Both the position numbers and the translations under genes were made by a program. A model generated the notes under the pieces. It did not search any database and had not been told where the DNA came from. It was given only the letters and a program-made list of their open reading frames with translations. Positions 45,881 through 55,533 of a DNA stretch of 62,536 nucleotides are shown here, piece after piece. The stretch spans positions 1 to 62,536 of the forward strand of contig JASUSA010000012.1 of assembly GCA_030446305.1 (NCBI GenBank), read 5' to 3'. Each line of letters begins with the position of its first letter. The first letter of the stretch is position 1. This DNA comes from Clostridiales bacterium. GTDB lineage: Bacteria > Bacillota > Clostridia > Peptostreptococcales > Acidaminobacteraceae.

Positions 45881-46438
45881 ATGGACAGACATCGACACAG
45901 TGCGCTTGGTATTTTAGTTGTGCTGTTGGGGATTGTTTTAATCATGGATTATTACGGCATTATTCACTTTGATATCGGCAATTTATGGCCGCTCATTCTC
46001 ATTTTAGTTGGTTACCGTGCTGAACGGGACTATTTCAATGGATATGCCGGCGCCAGACACCTGCTGCTGGGAACCACACTTATCACTTACGGCATTTATT
46101 TTCAGCTCGCAGAACTGCCGCTGATGCCATATCAATTTGAAGACAAATTTTGGCCAATTTTCATTATTGGACCGGGGCTGGGTTTTCTGCAAATGTATTA
46201 TATGGGGCATCGGCCTAAAAAGAATTTGCGCACAGGCACCTTACTCGTTGGCCTTGGCAGTATCTTTTTAATTCAAGAATTTATGACACTCCATATTCAG
46301 CTCTTTCTATATGTCGCCGTCATTCTCTTTGGCATCTTCCTGATTTCAAAGGGTCAGGCACAGCGTGACGACATGGATATTGATGCCAAGCACCATGAGG
46401 AAAAATCATCGCTTGACGACGATGGCGAGCGCTACTGA
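45881..46438 (+). CDS. LiaI/DUF5668-like membrane protein
   Basis: A 185-residue protein with about six hydrophobic segments and an acidic cytoplasmic tail (from about 155). The N-terminal GILVVLLGIVLIMDYYGI and LWPLILILVG pattern is typical of the LiaI/LiaF-type transmembrane domain (DUF5668), which occurs in envelope-stress proteins. No LiaRS system is nearby, so the role is open. AGGAGG is 6 nt from the ATG. Confidence 0.78.
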   Translation: MDRHRHSALGILVVLLGIVLIMDYYGIIHFDIGNLWPLILILVGYRAERDYFNGYAGARHLLLGTTLITYGIYFQLAELPLMPYQFEDKFWPIFIIGPGLGFLQMYYMGHRPKKNLRTGTLLVGLGSIFLIQEFMTLHIQLFLYVAVILFGIFLISKGQAQRDDMDIDAKHHEEKSSLDDDGERY

Positions 46439-46468
46439 TTATTTAATTAATGCAATCGTGTGCGAATC

Positions 46469-46516
46469 AAAAACCCCGAGGTCACATGTTTTATCATGTT
46501 GACATTCGGGGTTTTG
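46469..46516. terminator. Bidirectional terminator between convergent genes
   Basis: The stem AAAACCCCGA / CGGGGTTTT encloses a long loop with secondary pairing. It lies 30 nt after the membrane protein stop. Confidence 0.82.
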
Positions 46517-46554
46517 GTTATTCACGTTTCATGATTGTCTTTACAGCGTCACGC

Positions 46555-46624
46555 TTCTGTTTTTATGATTCTGCTTTTATGCTTTCGCTTTTATGCTTCC
46601 AATTTTACGCTTCTTCTTTTATGC
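46555..46624. repeat. Tandem repeat, five copies of a 14-bp unit
   Basis: Five contiguous 14-bp units with consensus TTCTNCTTTTATGC on the plus strand (minus strand GCATAAAAGNAGAA). It lies in the spacer 16 nt from the end of the peptidoglycan-binding protein gene. Confidence 0.9.
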
Positions 46625-46639
46625 CCATGTACAGTAATC

Positions 46640-47968
46640 CTAATTGACACCGGCTGCAATACGGATTTGTTTCTGATGTCTTTCGTCAATTTTATTGGTT
46701 GCATGTGTACGGCTGTTTTTAAAGTGAAGATCCAACACACCTGCCATGCCATTATCACCTATTCGATCTAATGTTGAAGCGGCGTGCGGCATACCGGCCA
46801 GTGAACCGGCAACAATATGATCCAAATAATAGACTAAAACAGGACGCATGGTCCATGCATAATTGTAATCCCACAGTTTTTTAATTTTTTCGGTATCCTC
46901 TTTTGTCAAAGGTTCAATGTCCATATGGTTATGACCATAAGAGAACAGTGCATTAATTTTAACGCCTGTGTAATAATCTTCAATGACAATTTTTATCTTG
47001 CCGCGATAGTCCGCACCATAAACGGCTTCTGCCATTGGTAAAACTTCTTTAAACCAATCGAGGTATTCACCTGTACGCGTGGCACCGCGAGAAACAATTT
47101 CCGTTGATTTGACCGACAACATGCCAAGTTGTTTAAAGATACTGAAAGTACCTGATCCAATCACGCCGTCTACTTCGAGACCATAATGTGATTGAAGCGC
47201 CTTAACGGCATTGGCAGTCTCTTCACCGTAATACGTCGTATACGTATCGGCATCCAAGTATCCCATACAAGCCAGTGCTTCTTGAATGACGGCAATGTCG
47301 TCACTGGTATCACCTTGTGAAAAACTGGTACGGCTTACTTCGCCGATATATCTCAAATTTTCTTCTGTGCCATCAGCATAAGCGATATCATCACTTAAAT
47401 TTTCCTCGTCAATCGCCGTTTGCGTGGATGTTTTTACATAGCCCATCGAAACGAGTTTGCCGATTGTATCATTGCCCGCAATCCCGTCGGCATCTAAGCC
47501 ATTCGCCTTTTGAAAAGCTTTGACGGCTGCTTCAGTCTTTGGTCCAAAGTTGACCGTTGGACGATCGATATCCAAATATCCCTCTTCAATGAGTGCCATT
47601 TGAATAAACTGTATTTCTTCATCCTCGTCGTCACTGCGATAACTGGTCTTCGTTAAAAGCGGCAAAATATCCAGACTTGCCATTTTTGACATCGTGCCAT
47701 CGCCGACGACGCCATCAGCTGTTAAACCGTATTTCGATTGAAACGCCTTAACGGCGGCTTCGGTCTTTGGACCAAATGCAGTTGCAAATTCAGTTCCCGA
47801 ATAAGAACCGTCTATATAGAGCGCAAGCTGTATCAGCTTCACATCTCTGCTTTCGTCACCCTTCTTGTATGCAGATGCATCAAAATAGCTCGAATCGGCA
47901 AACGACATACCTAAAAGGCTCACCAAAGCCAATAAGGATGCCAAAAGCAGTGTAATCCTTTTCCTCAT
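46640..47968 (-). CDS. Secreted protein with three peptidoglycan-binding domains
   Basis: A 442-residue exported wall protein with signal peptide RKRITLLLASLLALVSLLG (cleavage probably near FADSS). Three PG_binding_1 domains follow at about 35-95, 108-172 and 220-280, each with the AAVKAFQ..GL..DG..G..T pattern. The C-terminal domain (about 300-442), with HMDIEPLTKED, WTMRPVLVYYLD and HFKNSRTHATNKIDERHQ, recurs in clostridial wall proteins I recall, but I know no activity for it. GGAGG is 6 nt from the ATG. Confidence 0.88.
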   Translation of the reverse strand: MRKRITLLLASLLALVSLLGMSFADSSYFDASAYKKGDESRDVKLIQLALYIDGSYSGTEFATAFGPKTEAAVKAFQSKYGLTADGVVGDGTMSKMASLDILPLLTKTSYRSDDEDEEIQFIQMALIEEGYLDIDRPTVNFGPKTEAAVKAFQKANGLDADGIAGNDTIGKLVSMGYVKTSTQTAIDEENLSDDIAYADGTEENLRYIGEVSRTSFSQGDTSDDIAVIQEALACMGYLDADTYTTYYGEETANAVKALQSHYGLEVDGVIGSGTFSIFKQLGMLSVKSTEIVSRGATRTGEYLDWFKEVLPMAEAVYGADYRGKIKIVIEDYYTGVKINALFSYGHNHMDIEPLTKEDTEKIKKLWDYNYAWTMRPVLVYYLDHIVAGSLAGMPHAASTLDRIGDNGMAGVLDLHFKNSRTHATNKIDERHQKQIRIAAGVN

Positions 47969-48131
47969 ATAAATCCTCCGTTAGTTGCTTTTTCAGTCAT
48001 ACGCCCCTTTGGTACTGTTTTTAATCCTGTTTCTATCTATACTGCTAATCCTGTCTGTTATCTTTTTATCATATACCTATCAGCATTCTAACACATTATG
48101 TCAACTTATTCAACCGCCTACCGCCTTCATT

Positions 48132-48860
48132 TTATGCGGTTTTTGTCAACAATGTCCGAACAACTGCCGAAGCTAAAATCAGCCCCGCTGCCGAGGGGAC
48201 GAATCCCGTGCTTCCCGGCGGCTTTTTACGCGTATTTTCTAAAGCCTTCACGGTCTCTTCCGAATAAACAGGCGTTAGCGGACATTCCGGCGAATAAACC
48301 ACCTGCAGTGCCCTAACACCTCTCTTTTTTAGTTCATGGCGCATCACACGCGCAAGCGGACAGACGGAAGTCTTATAGATATCCGTTAATGTCAGCTGTG
48401 TAGGATCTAGCTTATTGCCAGTGCCCATTGAGGAAATAATCGGAATGCCTTCACGCGTACACTTTTCAATGATGGCGAGTTTGGCACTTACCATGTCAAT
48501 GGCATCCACAACAAAATCGTAATCGGATTGAAAGAAATCTTCGAGCCGTTCCGGCGTTACCATTTCTGAAACAACATCGACCACAGCGTCGGGATTAATG
48601 GCATAAATGCGCTCGGCCATCACTTCCGCCTTCATACGTCCGACAGTTGAATGCAGCGCATGAATTTGACGGTTAAGATTTGTAATATCCACGGTGTCAA
48701 AGTCAATGAGCGTCAGCTTGCCAATACCTGACCGCGCCAGCGCCTCAACGGTAAAAGAGCCAACGCCCCCTATGCCGAAGACTGCAACATGCGCTTTTTG
48801 CAGTTTATCAAAACCTTCTTCACCGATAAGGTAACCCAACCGCTCAAACTGTTCCTGCAT
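48132..48860 (-). CDS. tcdA: tRNA threonylcarbamoyladenosine dehydratase
   Basis: E1-like enzyme that uses ATP to convert t6A at tRNA position 37 into its cyclic form ct6A. The 242-residue protein has the nucleotide loop GIGGVGSFTVEALARSGIG (about 30-48), IDFDTVDITNLNRQ, and VVDAIDMVSAK. A cysteine is in TSVCPLARVMRHELKKRG. Its ATG follows the pepT stop with no gap and uses a GGAGG encoded in the end of pepT, so the two are translated together. Confidence 0.94.
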   Translation of the reverse strand: MQEQFERLGYLIGEEGFDKLQKAHVAVFGIGGVGSFTVEALARSGIGKLTLIDFDTVDITNLNRQIHALHSTVGRMKAEVMAERIYAINPDAVVDVVSEMVTPERLEDFFQSDYDFVVDAIDMVSAKLAIIEKCTREGIPIISSMGTGNKLDPTQLTLTDIYKTSVCPLARVMRHELKKRGVRALQVVYSPECPLTPVYSEETVKALENTRKKPPGSTGFVPSAAGLILASAVVRTLLTKTA

Positions 48861-50108
48861 CTACGCCTCCGATGGCATTGCCGCATAGCGTTTTGCGATT
48901 TCAATGAGAACAGAGACGGTTTTGGTCATGGACTGCACGGGAATGTATTCAAATTTTCCGTGAAAGTTATGCCCACCTGTACAAAGGTTCGGACATGGCA
49001 AGCCCATAAAGGACAGTCTAGAACCATCGGTGCCGCCGCGAATCGGCACAATAATTGGCGTAACGCCCTGCATGCGCATCGCTTCTGTTGCCACATCAAT
49101 CATGTGCATATGTGGCGCCACTTTTTCACGCATGTTATAGTAAGAATCTTTCAAATCGAGCACGATTGTCCCGTCACCGTGTTCAGCGTTGAGATAAGCG
49201 GCAATGCGTTCAAAACGCGCTTTCTTTAATTCAAACTTTGCCATATCGTGGTCTCTGATAATATAACGCATCACGGCTTTTTCAACGTTGCCTTCAAAAT
49301 CATTAAGATGACTAAAGCCTTCGTATCCCTCTGTATAAGCCGGATTTTCAAATACCGGGAGCATTTCGTGAAAAGCCATGCCAATGAGCAGTGCGTTTTT
49401 CATTTTCATTTTGGCATAGCCCGGGTGTATATTGCTGCCGTTAATGGTGACAATGGCAGATGCCGCATTGAAATTTTCAAATTCAATTTCACCGATTTCA
49501 CCACCGTCAACGGTGTAGCCAAAATCAGCCTTCAACTGTCCCAGATCGAATAAATCTGCACCGCGCCCAATTTCTTCATCAGGGGTAAAGGCAATTTTTA
49601 TCGGACCGTGAACCGCATCCGGATCGTTTAACAAACACTCGGCCATGGTCATGATTTCCGCAACACCCGCTTTGTCATCTGCGCCGAGCAGTGTCGTGCC
49701 ATCTGTTACGATTAAATCCTGACCAATATATTTTTCAAGTGTTTCGAATTTTTTTGGTGACATGACAATGCCTTCCGCTTCATTGAGCACAATGTCACCG
49801 CCATCGTAATTTTCGACAACGCGTGCTTTGACATCTTTTCCCGAAAAATCAGGTGACGTATCCATGTGCGCAAGAAAAGCCAGTTTAGGCCCTTTACCGT
49901 CGCAGTTTTTTGCCGGCAGCTCGCCGTAGATATAGCCATTTTTGTCCATGGTCACATTCGAAATGCCAATCGCCTGCATTTCCGCTACCAGTGCATCACC
50001 TAAAACGCGCTGTTTTGCAGAAGACGGACAGGTTTCCGATGTCGGATCTGATGTGGTTTCAATGGCAACATATTTTAAAAAACGTTCTTTAACCTTCATT
50101 GTATTCAT
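48861..50108 (-). CDS. pepT: Peptidase T (tripeptide aminopeptidase)
   Basis: Cytoplasmic M20B zinc peptidase that releases the N-terminal residue of tripeptides. The 415-residue protein has the metal motifs [14 protein letters not shown] and [18 protein letters not shown], and the ending [21 protein letters not shown] with [18 protein letters not shown] lies before the ATG. Middle gene of an aminotransferase-pepT-tcdA group. Confidence 0.97.
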   Translation of the reverse strand: MNTMKVKERFLKYVAIETTSDPTSETCPSSAKQRVLGDALVAEMQAIGISNVTMDKNGYIYGELPAKNCDGKGPKLAFLAHMDTSPDFSGKDVKARVVENYDGGDIVLNEAEGIVMSPKKFETLEKYIGQDLIVTDGTTLLGADDKAGVAEIMTMAECLLNDPDAVHGPIKIAFTPDEEIGRGADLFDLGQLKADFGYTVDGGEIGEIEFENFNAASAIVTINGSNIHPGYAKMKMKNALLIGMAFHEMLPVFENPAYTEGYEGFSHLNDFEGNVEKAVMRYIIRDHDMAKFELKKARFERIAAYLNAEHGDGTIVLDLKDSYYNMREKVAPHMHMIDVATEAMRMQGVTPIIVPIRGGTDGSRLSFMGLPCPNLCTGGHNFHGKFEYIPVQSMTKTVSVLIEIAKRYAAMPSEA

Positions 50109-50125
50109 ATTACCTCCTCATTGTT

Positions 50126-50180
50126 GTTCATATAATCGCATTTTTTCATATAGCCGCATTTTGTTCATATAGCCGCCTTG
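50126..50180. repeat. Three tandem copies of an 18-19-bp unit at a gene end
   Basis: Copies at 50126-50144, 50145-50162 and 50163-50180 share TTCATATAGCCGCATTTT (plus strand). The right copy is coding and the stop of the aminotransferase gene lies in the middle copy, so its last residues derive from the repeat. Confidence 0.88.
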
Positions 50181-50988
50181 TTTCCTCAATGCTTTGATGC
50201 ACTGTTTCACTAAACTTTTCAATCAGTGCTCTAACCGTCGGGTGAGCAGCTGATTCAAATATATCATCATCTATTTGGGCAATCGGCAGAATGTGTATGG
50301 ACGTCCCCGAGATAAAACACGCTTCAAAAGCTGCAACATCCTTTAAATACAAATCGCTTTCAGTCACATTAAGCCCCATTGTCGCTGCAAGCGTCAGCAG
50401 TCTTCGCCTTGTGATCCCCATCAGAATATCTTCTGATTTTGCAGAATAAAGCGTGTTGCCGCTTACAAAAAAAAGATTTGATTTACTGCCCTCTGCTATT
50501 TTGTGTGCTTTGTTCATGATAATCACTTCAAATGCGCCTGTAGCCGCCTTCACTTGGTTAATGTGTTCAACATAAGCCGTATTCACAACTTTTGCATGCG
50601 GCATTGAGCGTACAATTTCTGTCGTCACCGTTTTAACACCCATTTGGTATTGTGATGCTTCCGGATAATATGACGGTACCAAGTATAAGCGTTCCTGCCA
50701 TGTCTTTCTTCCTGCGATTTTGCCAATTTCAAGGCGAATATTCTGCGCCGCAACGCCATTGACTTTTGCAATCTCTCGGATGCGCCGATACAAATTTTCG
50801 CCAGACACGCGATAATCAGCTGATACCAAGTCTAAAGAATGTTCAAGGCGCAACAGATGATCGTCAAAAAAGAGCGGCATACCTTCCATAAGCCGAATAA
50901 CTTCATAAACAGGCGGCTGCTCCCATGCCTCATCGGGGAATTTCGTTGTCAAATTACCATCTACACAAAGCCATAATGCTTCTGCCAT
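50146..50988 (-). CDS. Class IV PLP-dependent aminotransferase or lyase
   Basis: A 280-residue fold-type IV PLP enzyme, related to branched-chain aminotransferase, D-amino-acid transaminase and aminodeoxychorismate lyase. The PLP lysine is most likely K in PHAKVVNT (about 130), and the phosphate loop EGSKSNLFFV is conserved. I cannot tell which of the three activities applies. An ATG two codons up is 1 nt from GGAGG; the ATG used is 7 nt from it. The C-terminus (RRLYEQNAAI) comes from an 18-bp repeat. First gene before pepT. Confidence 0.88.
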   Translation of the reverse strand: MAEALWLCVDGNLTTKFPDEAWEQPPVYEVIRLMEGMPLFFDDHLLRLEHSLDLVSADYRVSGENLYRRIREIAKVNGVAAQNIRLEIGKIAGRKTWQERLYLVPSYYPEASQYQMGVKTVTTEIVRSMPHAKVVNTAYVEHINQVKAATGAFEVIIMNKAHKIAEGSKSNLFFVSGNTLYSAKSEDILMGITRRRLLTLAATMGLNVTESDLYLKDVAAFEACFISGTSIHILPIAQIDDDIFESAAHPTVRALIEKFSETVHQSIEETRRLYEQNAAI

Positions 50989-51075
50989 ATTCATTCCTCC
51001 AGTCCTGCAGGCTCTCTTCTTTAAGTATACGCTGTTTCACAGCATTAAAAAAGTAACAAAATGTTAATGAACGCT

Positions 51076-51123
51076 AAAAAACAGCATGTGCAGTGCCAAT
51101 TTATGCGCACACATGCTGTTTTA
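51076..51123 (-). terminator. Terminator of the MacB-like ABC operon
   Basis: On the minus strand the stem AAAACAGCATGTG / CACATGCTGTTTT, with further inner pairing, is followed by a T run. Confidence 0.9.
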
Positions 51124-51135
51124 AACTTTTTAAGA

Positions 51136-52485
51136 TTACTCAGTCCGAATGGCTTCAAGTGCGCTAAGCCGCGTTGCTCTAACCGCTGGATAGTATCCGG
51201 CAGCCAACCCGATAAAGGTTGAAAATGCAATGCCTAGCAGTGCCAGCCAATATGGAATATCCGAAAGGAAACCCACACCGTAATAGCCGCCGCCCTGACT
51301 CATGCCAGAGAGGACGGAATTAATGAGGAAGGAAATCCCATAACTGATGATGACGCCAAAGACGCCGCCAAAGAAACCGATCATCGCCGCTTCAAACAAG
51401 AAGAGTCGTTTGATATCCTTCAACTCAGCACCAATGACTTTCATGACGCCAATTTCTTTTGTACGCTCATAGATGGACATGACCATGGTATTGGTAATGC
51501 CAATCGCGGCAACAAACAGCGAAACAGCGCCAATCCCGCCGAGGACTGCCTGAATGAGACCGGAAGTCTGTTTCATGTTTTCCAGTGCATCAGTCAGACT
51601 GTAGGCTTCATAGCCCATTGCCTTAACTTGTTCCTGCACTTCTTGAACATATTTAACATCGTCGACGCTTATTTTCATTTGGTCGTATTTGTCCTGATCT
51701 TCATTGCTGCGCGAACGTTTGCGGCCGCCATTATTATTATCATCGTTGCTCTTATTGCGCCTGTCAAAGTCTGCTTTGAGCTTGGTAAAGACATCGTAGT
51801 CAATGTAAATATCCCAAGCGTAATCCCAATCCTGATCAGAGGTAAGTCCCGTTGGCGTAATGACAAATCCTTTTGGTCGCTTGCCGTCGTAGTAAGAGGA
51901 TGAGGGGACAATTTCCAGTTTTGTATTCATGACATCCACCGACGACTGGTTGCTGTATGGATTTCTGGAATTCGGATCATAAAAGTTCTGAGAAACCTGA
52001 AAACCCATCAGTACTTCATTGACCCCATCGGCTGAAGGCATCGTTCCTTCGCTGAGATCAATGTCAAGTTTTTTGAATTTCTCAAGATCTACCGCCATAA
52101 TACCGGCCCAGCTCTGCAGCTTTCCGGCGTAAAGCGTACCGTCAAAGCGCTTCATGCCCAAGGCGAATTCAACGTGTTCAATATTCTCAAACGCACTGAT
52201 CGTCTCGTCATTAAATGCCACTTCACCCTCAGGCACGCTGCTGCTCTCACCAGAATCAGACATGACCATATAGCCGCCGCCACGATTGTTGTAGACTTCA
52301 ATCATGGTCAAACTGCCGTATTCCTCAAGCTGCTGTTCAAAGGCCTTATTCATGCCCAGCCCCAGCGAGACCATGACGACGATGGACGCCGTCCCAATGA
52401 TAACGCCAAGGACCGTCAAAATGGTTCGCGCTTTTCGCCGCAACAGATTCTTAATGCCCATTAGGGCTAATTCTAGACTATTCAT
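51136..52485 (-). CDS. MacB-like ABC transporter permease (FtsX family)
   Basis: A 449-residue membrane protein with one N-terminal span (ILTVLGVIIGTASIVVMVSLG), a large outside MacB_PCD domain (about 45-310) and three C-terminal spans in an FtsX domain (RTKEIGVMKVIGA, then GYYPAVRATRLSALEAIRTE at the end). Such permeases do not import small solutes; they use cytoplasmic ATP hydrolysis to move an outside domain or extract molecules. An unusual N/D/R-rich insert is at about 250-275. Start overlaps the previous gene's end by 8 nt, with GGAGG 6 nt ahead. Confidence 0.93.
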   Translation of the reverse strand: MNSLELALMGIKNLLRRKARTILTVLGVIIGTASIVVMVSLGLGMNKAFEQQLEEYGSLTMIEVYNNRGGGYMVMSDSGESSSVPEGEVAFNDETISAFENIEHVEFALGMKRFDGTLYAGKLQSWAGIMAVDLEKFKKLDIDLSEGTMPSADGVNEVLMGFQVSQNFYDPNSRNPYSNQSSVDVMNTKLEIVPSSSYYDGKRPKGFVITPTGLTSDQDWDYAWDIYIDYDVFTKLKADFDRRNKSNDDNNNGGRKRSRSNEDQDKYDQMKISVDDVKYVQEVQEQVKAMGYEAYSLTDALENMKQTSGLIQAVLGGIGAVSLFVAAIGITNTMVMSIYERTKEIGVMKVIGAELKDIKRLFLFEAAMIGFFGGVFGVIISYGISFLINSVLSGMSQGGGYYGVGFLSDIPYWLALLGIAFSTFIGLAAGYYPAVRATRLSALEAIRTE

Positions 52486-54499
52486 CCAAATCCTCCATCG
52501 CCTTTAAAAGCTTAGCTTTTCTACGCTTTCTGACGACGATTACAATGGCGACGACGGCGATCACCAAAATACCGCCGATAATAATTTTATTGAGGCCTGT
52601 GTCTGCCGGCTGTTCTTCCGGGAACATCTCATCTTCCATTGGGTACTTATCAAAATCCATTTCCATTGCCGGCATTACGGTATACGTAAACGGTACTTCA
52701 TGGGTTGACACATTGCCAAGTGCATCTTCAAAGGAATACACGAGATTGCCGTCAAAGGTTCCCTCTTCATATGCGTAAGACTGCGCACTGTAATAATCGC
52801 TGTTGCCTGCTTCAAAGTTACCGACAAAGTAGCTTGCTTCGCTGGTTTCCACCCCTTCAACTTTTACCATCATGTTATACATGGTGGACTTGCCCATATT
52901 GTAGAATTCCTGTTCGATATAGAAAGGCTGTCCTGCATAAATTTCATAAGGGACGATGAGATCTGCCGTTTCAAGTCTTACGGGCTGTGCGACGGCAATG
53001 CTGAGGTTTTCTGTTTCACTGTAAGGGTTCTCAGTTGCATCGTAAGCATTGCCGTTACCATCTTCGTATTCCATTTTAACGGTAAGCGAATAGATTTTAA
53101 CGCTGGCGTCAATTTTTGTCTTCAAGACCACTTCGTGCTCATAAATGGCACCCGGTGCAATGCTGTTGATAAAGAATGAGCTTGAAGAATCAACTGGGGT
53201 GAACACACTCTCTTCACCGGTTAACGTTACTTTGATATTGCGGGTATATTCCGCTGTACTGGTATTTTCAATGTAGAGCTTTAGGGTGTAATTTTCGCCT
53301 GCCAAGACGTTTTCACCACCGTAATCGTAGTGATCAATAATGAGTTTTGGCTTGCTCCCCGATTCGGAATCCTCTACGAAAAAGCCCAAGTAGCTGTTAA
53401 TGGTCTGCATGTTTTCACTGGTATCGCCCTTTGCATAGTAGTTCACTTTTGCCCAGCCGTCGTAATTCTGTTCTGACATGCTGGATTTTGACATAAGGGT
53501 TACGGTAAACTGCTGTGCCTCGCCTGCTTTCATCCCTCTAACGACTTTTTTGGCAGGTGTCTTTGCCACGAAATCACTTGGGTATTCAACGACAAATTCA
53601 GCATAGTCGAGATCGACCGTACTGTTGTTTTCAACTGTATAAGTAACATCAAAACTTTGATTTGGCTTTAATGATGTCGGATATGCAACATTGGTGATTT
53701 CAACGTTAACCCCTGTTGTATCAACGCCGTCAACTTGGAAGTAAAGCGGCACTTCTTTGGTGTATTCATTGCCGTAATTGTCGATATAGACGACGTTTGC
53801 CGTCAGTGTCTTCACACCCGTCGTGGCATTTTCGCCAGCTTTGATACGGTAACTTGCCAGTTCAGATTTATTGGGATCAATGACTTGTATAGATTTTGTG
53901 TCCACATCTTCATCCAATAAAATCCCGGTATTGGAAAAGCCGCTCAATGTTATGCGAACGTCCTTAGCTGCAATGGTTCCTGTATTTTTAAGGTACATGA
54001 CAATGCCGTCCTCAACACCTGCTCGAATAGAATCATAACCGCTTCGATATTCCACGATGCCGACAATTGGCTCTACATTGCTGTTGATGACTTCAACATA
54101 TGCTTTTGACGTCGTTGAATACGTTGAACCATAACGGTTTTCATAATCAAACTGTACATCAAATTCATAATAGCGCTGCTTCGCAACAGGGCTAACGTAC
54201 AAATTAAAAGTGATGGTTTCTTTTTCTTTTGGGTTCAAACGGTCAATCTTTTGCGACATGCTGCTGATATCTGATTTAAACGGATGGTCACCTTTGATGG
54301 TCACACTGACGCTGTTTGCGACATTGGTTGAATTATTGTAAACCGTCATTTCATAGGTCGTCGCTTCACCGGCTGTAACGATCTGCGTTTCGCCAGATGT
54401 TACAATGCCTACCAATGGTTCAAGTGAATCCGCAAAGACTACGGTTTGGCTCATTACCATTAGCAATGCCATGATTAATAGAATATATCGCTTTCTCAT
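52478..54499 (-). CDS. Large secreted CARDB-like protein anchored at its C-terminus
   Basis: A 673-residue surface protein with a signal peptide (RKRYILLIMALLMVMSQTVV, cleaved near FADS). At least four Ig-like CARDB/COG1361 domains follow, seen as repeated phrases such as TYEMTVYNNSTNVANSVSVT and YTLKLYIENTSTAEYTRNI. A single C-terminal span (IIIGGILVIAVVAIVIVV) ends in a basic cytoplasmic tail. It lies between the ATPase and permease genes, which suggests it is a partner subunit of that transporter. GGAGG precedes the ATG. Confidence 0.88.
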   Translation of the reverse strand: MRKRYILLIMALLMVMSQTVVFADSLEPLVGIVTSGETQIVTAGEATTYEMTVYNNSTNVANSVSVTIKGDHPFKSDISSMSQKIDRLNPKEKETITFNLYVSPVAKQRYYEFDVQFDYENRYGSTYSTTSKAYVEVINSNVEPIVGIVEYRSGYDSIRAGVEDGIVMYLKNTGTIAAKDVRITLSGFSNTGILLDEDVDTKSIQVIDPNKSELASYRIKAGENATTGVKTLTANVVYIDNYGNEYTKEVPLYFQVDGVDTTGVNVEITNVAYPTSLKPNQSFDVTYTVENNSTVDLDYAEFVVEYPSDFVAKTPAKKVVRGMKAGEAQQFTVTLMSKSSMSEQNYDGWAKVNYYAKGDTSENMQTINSYLGFFVEDSESGSKPKLIIDHYDYGGENVLAGENYTLKLYIENTSTAEYTRNIKVTLTGEESVFTPVDSSSSFFINSIAPGAIYEHEVVLKTKIDASVKIYSLTVKMEYEDGNGNAYDATENPYSETENLSIAVAQPVRLETADLIVPYEIYAGQPFYIEQEFYNMGKSTMYNMMVKVEGVETSEASYFVGNFEAGNSDYYSAQSYAYEEGTFDGNLVYSFEDALGNVSTHEVPFTYTVMPAMEMDFDKYPMEDEMFPEEQPADTGLNKIIIGGILVIAVVAIVIVVRKRRKAKLLKAMEDLDE

Positions 54500-54537
54500 C
54501 TCTTTCCTCCATCGTGTTTTCGTTTTTCTACAGCTTT

Positions 54538-55329
54538 CTACAGCGCCGCACTGGCGGCTTCGGTGATATCATCTGCTGTAATAAAGGATTCTTCGTAAGG
54601 TTTTATAAATTTTTCATAAACATCATCTTCCGGCCGATCTTCGACGGATTGAATGTCGCCATCCCGTATGTTCACAACTTTATCTGCATAAAGCGCTACT
54701 TCCGGGTCATGGGTGACAATGACAATGGTCTGGTCTTTTTCACGTGCCATGCGCCACATAATATGCATGACTTCAATGGATGTCTTTGTATCGAGATTGC
54801 CCGTCGGCTCATCTGCAAAGACAATTTCGGGCGTTCCCACAAACGCGCGTGCAATGCCGACGCGCTGCTGCTGTCCACCACTCATCTGTGTAGGCTTATG
54901 GTGATACCGGTCACCCAGTCCAACCATCTTCAAATATTTCTTAGCGCGCTTTTCACGCAGCGCTTTTGGCATGCCTCTAAAAATCAGCGGCATTGCTACA
55001 TTTTCGATTGCCGTCAATGCCGACAGCAAGTTGTAAGACTGAAAAATAAAGCCAATATTGCGCTGTCTAAACTTTGCCAGCTGCTTTTCATTCATTTTTT
55101 CAATGGCTTCGCCCTTTATTAAAATCGTGCCCTTCGATGGTTTTTCCAGTCCTGCCATCATATTGAGCAGCGTTGATTTCCCGGAACCTGATGTCCCCAG
55201 AATACAGCATATCTCACCCCTGTGTATATCGAGGTCAATCTGTCTGAGTGCAACAACTTTTTCATTGCCAATACGATACACCTTTCTAAGGCCTTTGACA
55301 CTGATCACAACTTCACTGTGCTTGGTCAT
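54538..55329 (-). CDS. ABC transporter ATP-binding protein (MacB/LolD type)
   Basis: A 263-residue ATPase. Walker A is LGTSGSGKSTLLNMMAG, the signature MSGGQQQRVGIARA, Walker B IVFADEPTGNLD and the switch histidine in VIVVTHD. This set fits the LolD/MacB/FtsE class. An extra acidic C-terminal tail (about 225-263) is not usual. The ATG is preceded by GGAGGAGG; an upstream ATG lies within that site. First gene of the ATPase-CARDB-permease operon. Confidence 0.95.
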   Translation of the reverse strand: MTKHSEVVISVKGLRKVYRIGNEKVVALRQIDLDIHRGEICCILGTSGSGKSTLLNMMAGLEKPSKGTILIKGEAIEKMNEKQLAKFRQRNIGFIFQSYNLLSALTAIENVAMPLIFRGMPKALREKRAKKYLKMVGLGDRYHHKPTQMSGGQQQRVGIARAFVGTPEIVFADEPTGNLDTKTSIEVMHIMWRMAREKDQTIVIVTHDPEVALYADKVVNIRDGDIQSVEDRPEDDVYEKFIKPYEESFITADDITEAASAAL

Positions 55330-55533
55330 AACCTCCTCCTTTCTCAAATCTCAAAATATGCCCCTTATTATCAATCGTCATGATGGCACCACATTTCTCT
55401 CTCTGTCATGTTACTGCTGTGGTCGCCTTCAATCCTTCTCATAAATGCCCTTCAATATTCTCTTTTCAGTGTGTTCATTGCTTACCGCACTGCCTCGCGT
55501 TCACGCTGCCTGCTCTCGCCGCATTTCGTCGGT

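Noticed and set aside
47969..48100. Promoter for the peptidoglycan-binding protein gene from a TTGACA on the minus strand
   Set aside because: No acceptable -10 is present at 16-18 nt; the best match is only GATAGG.
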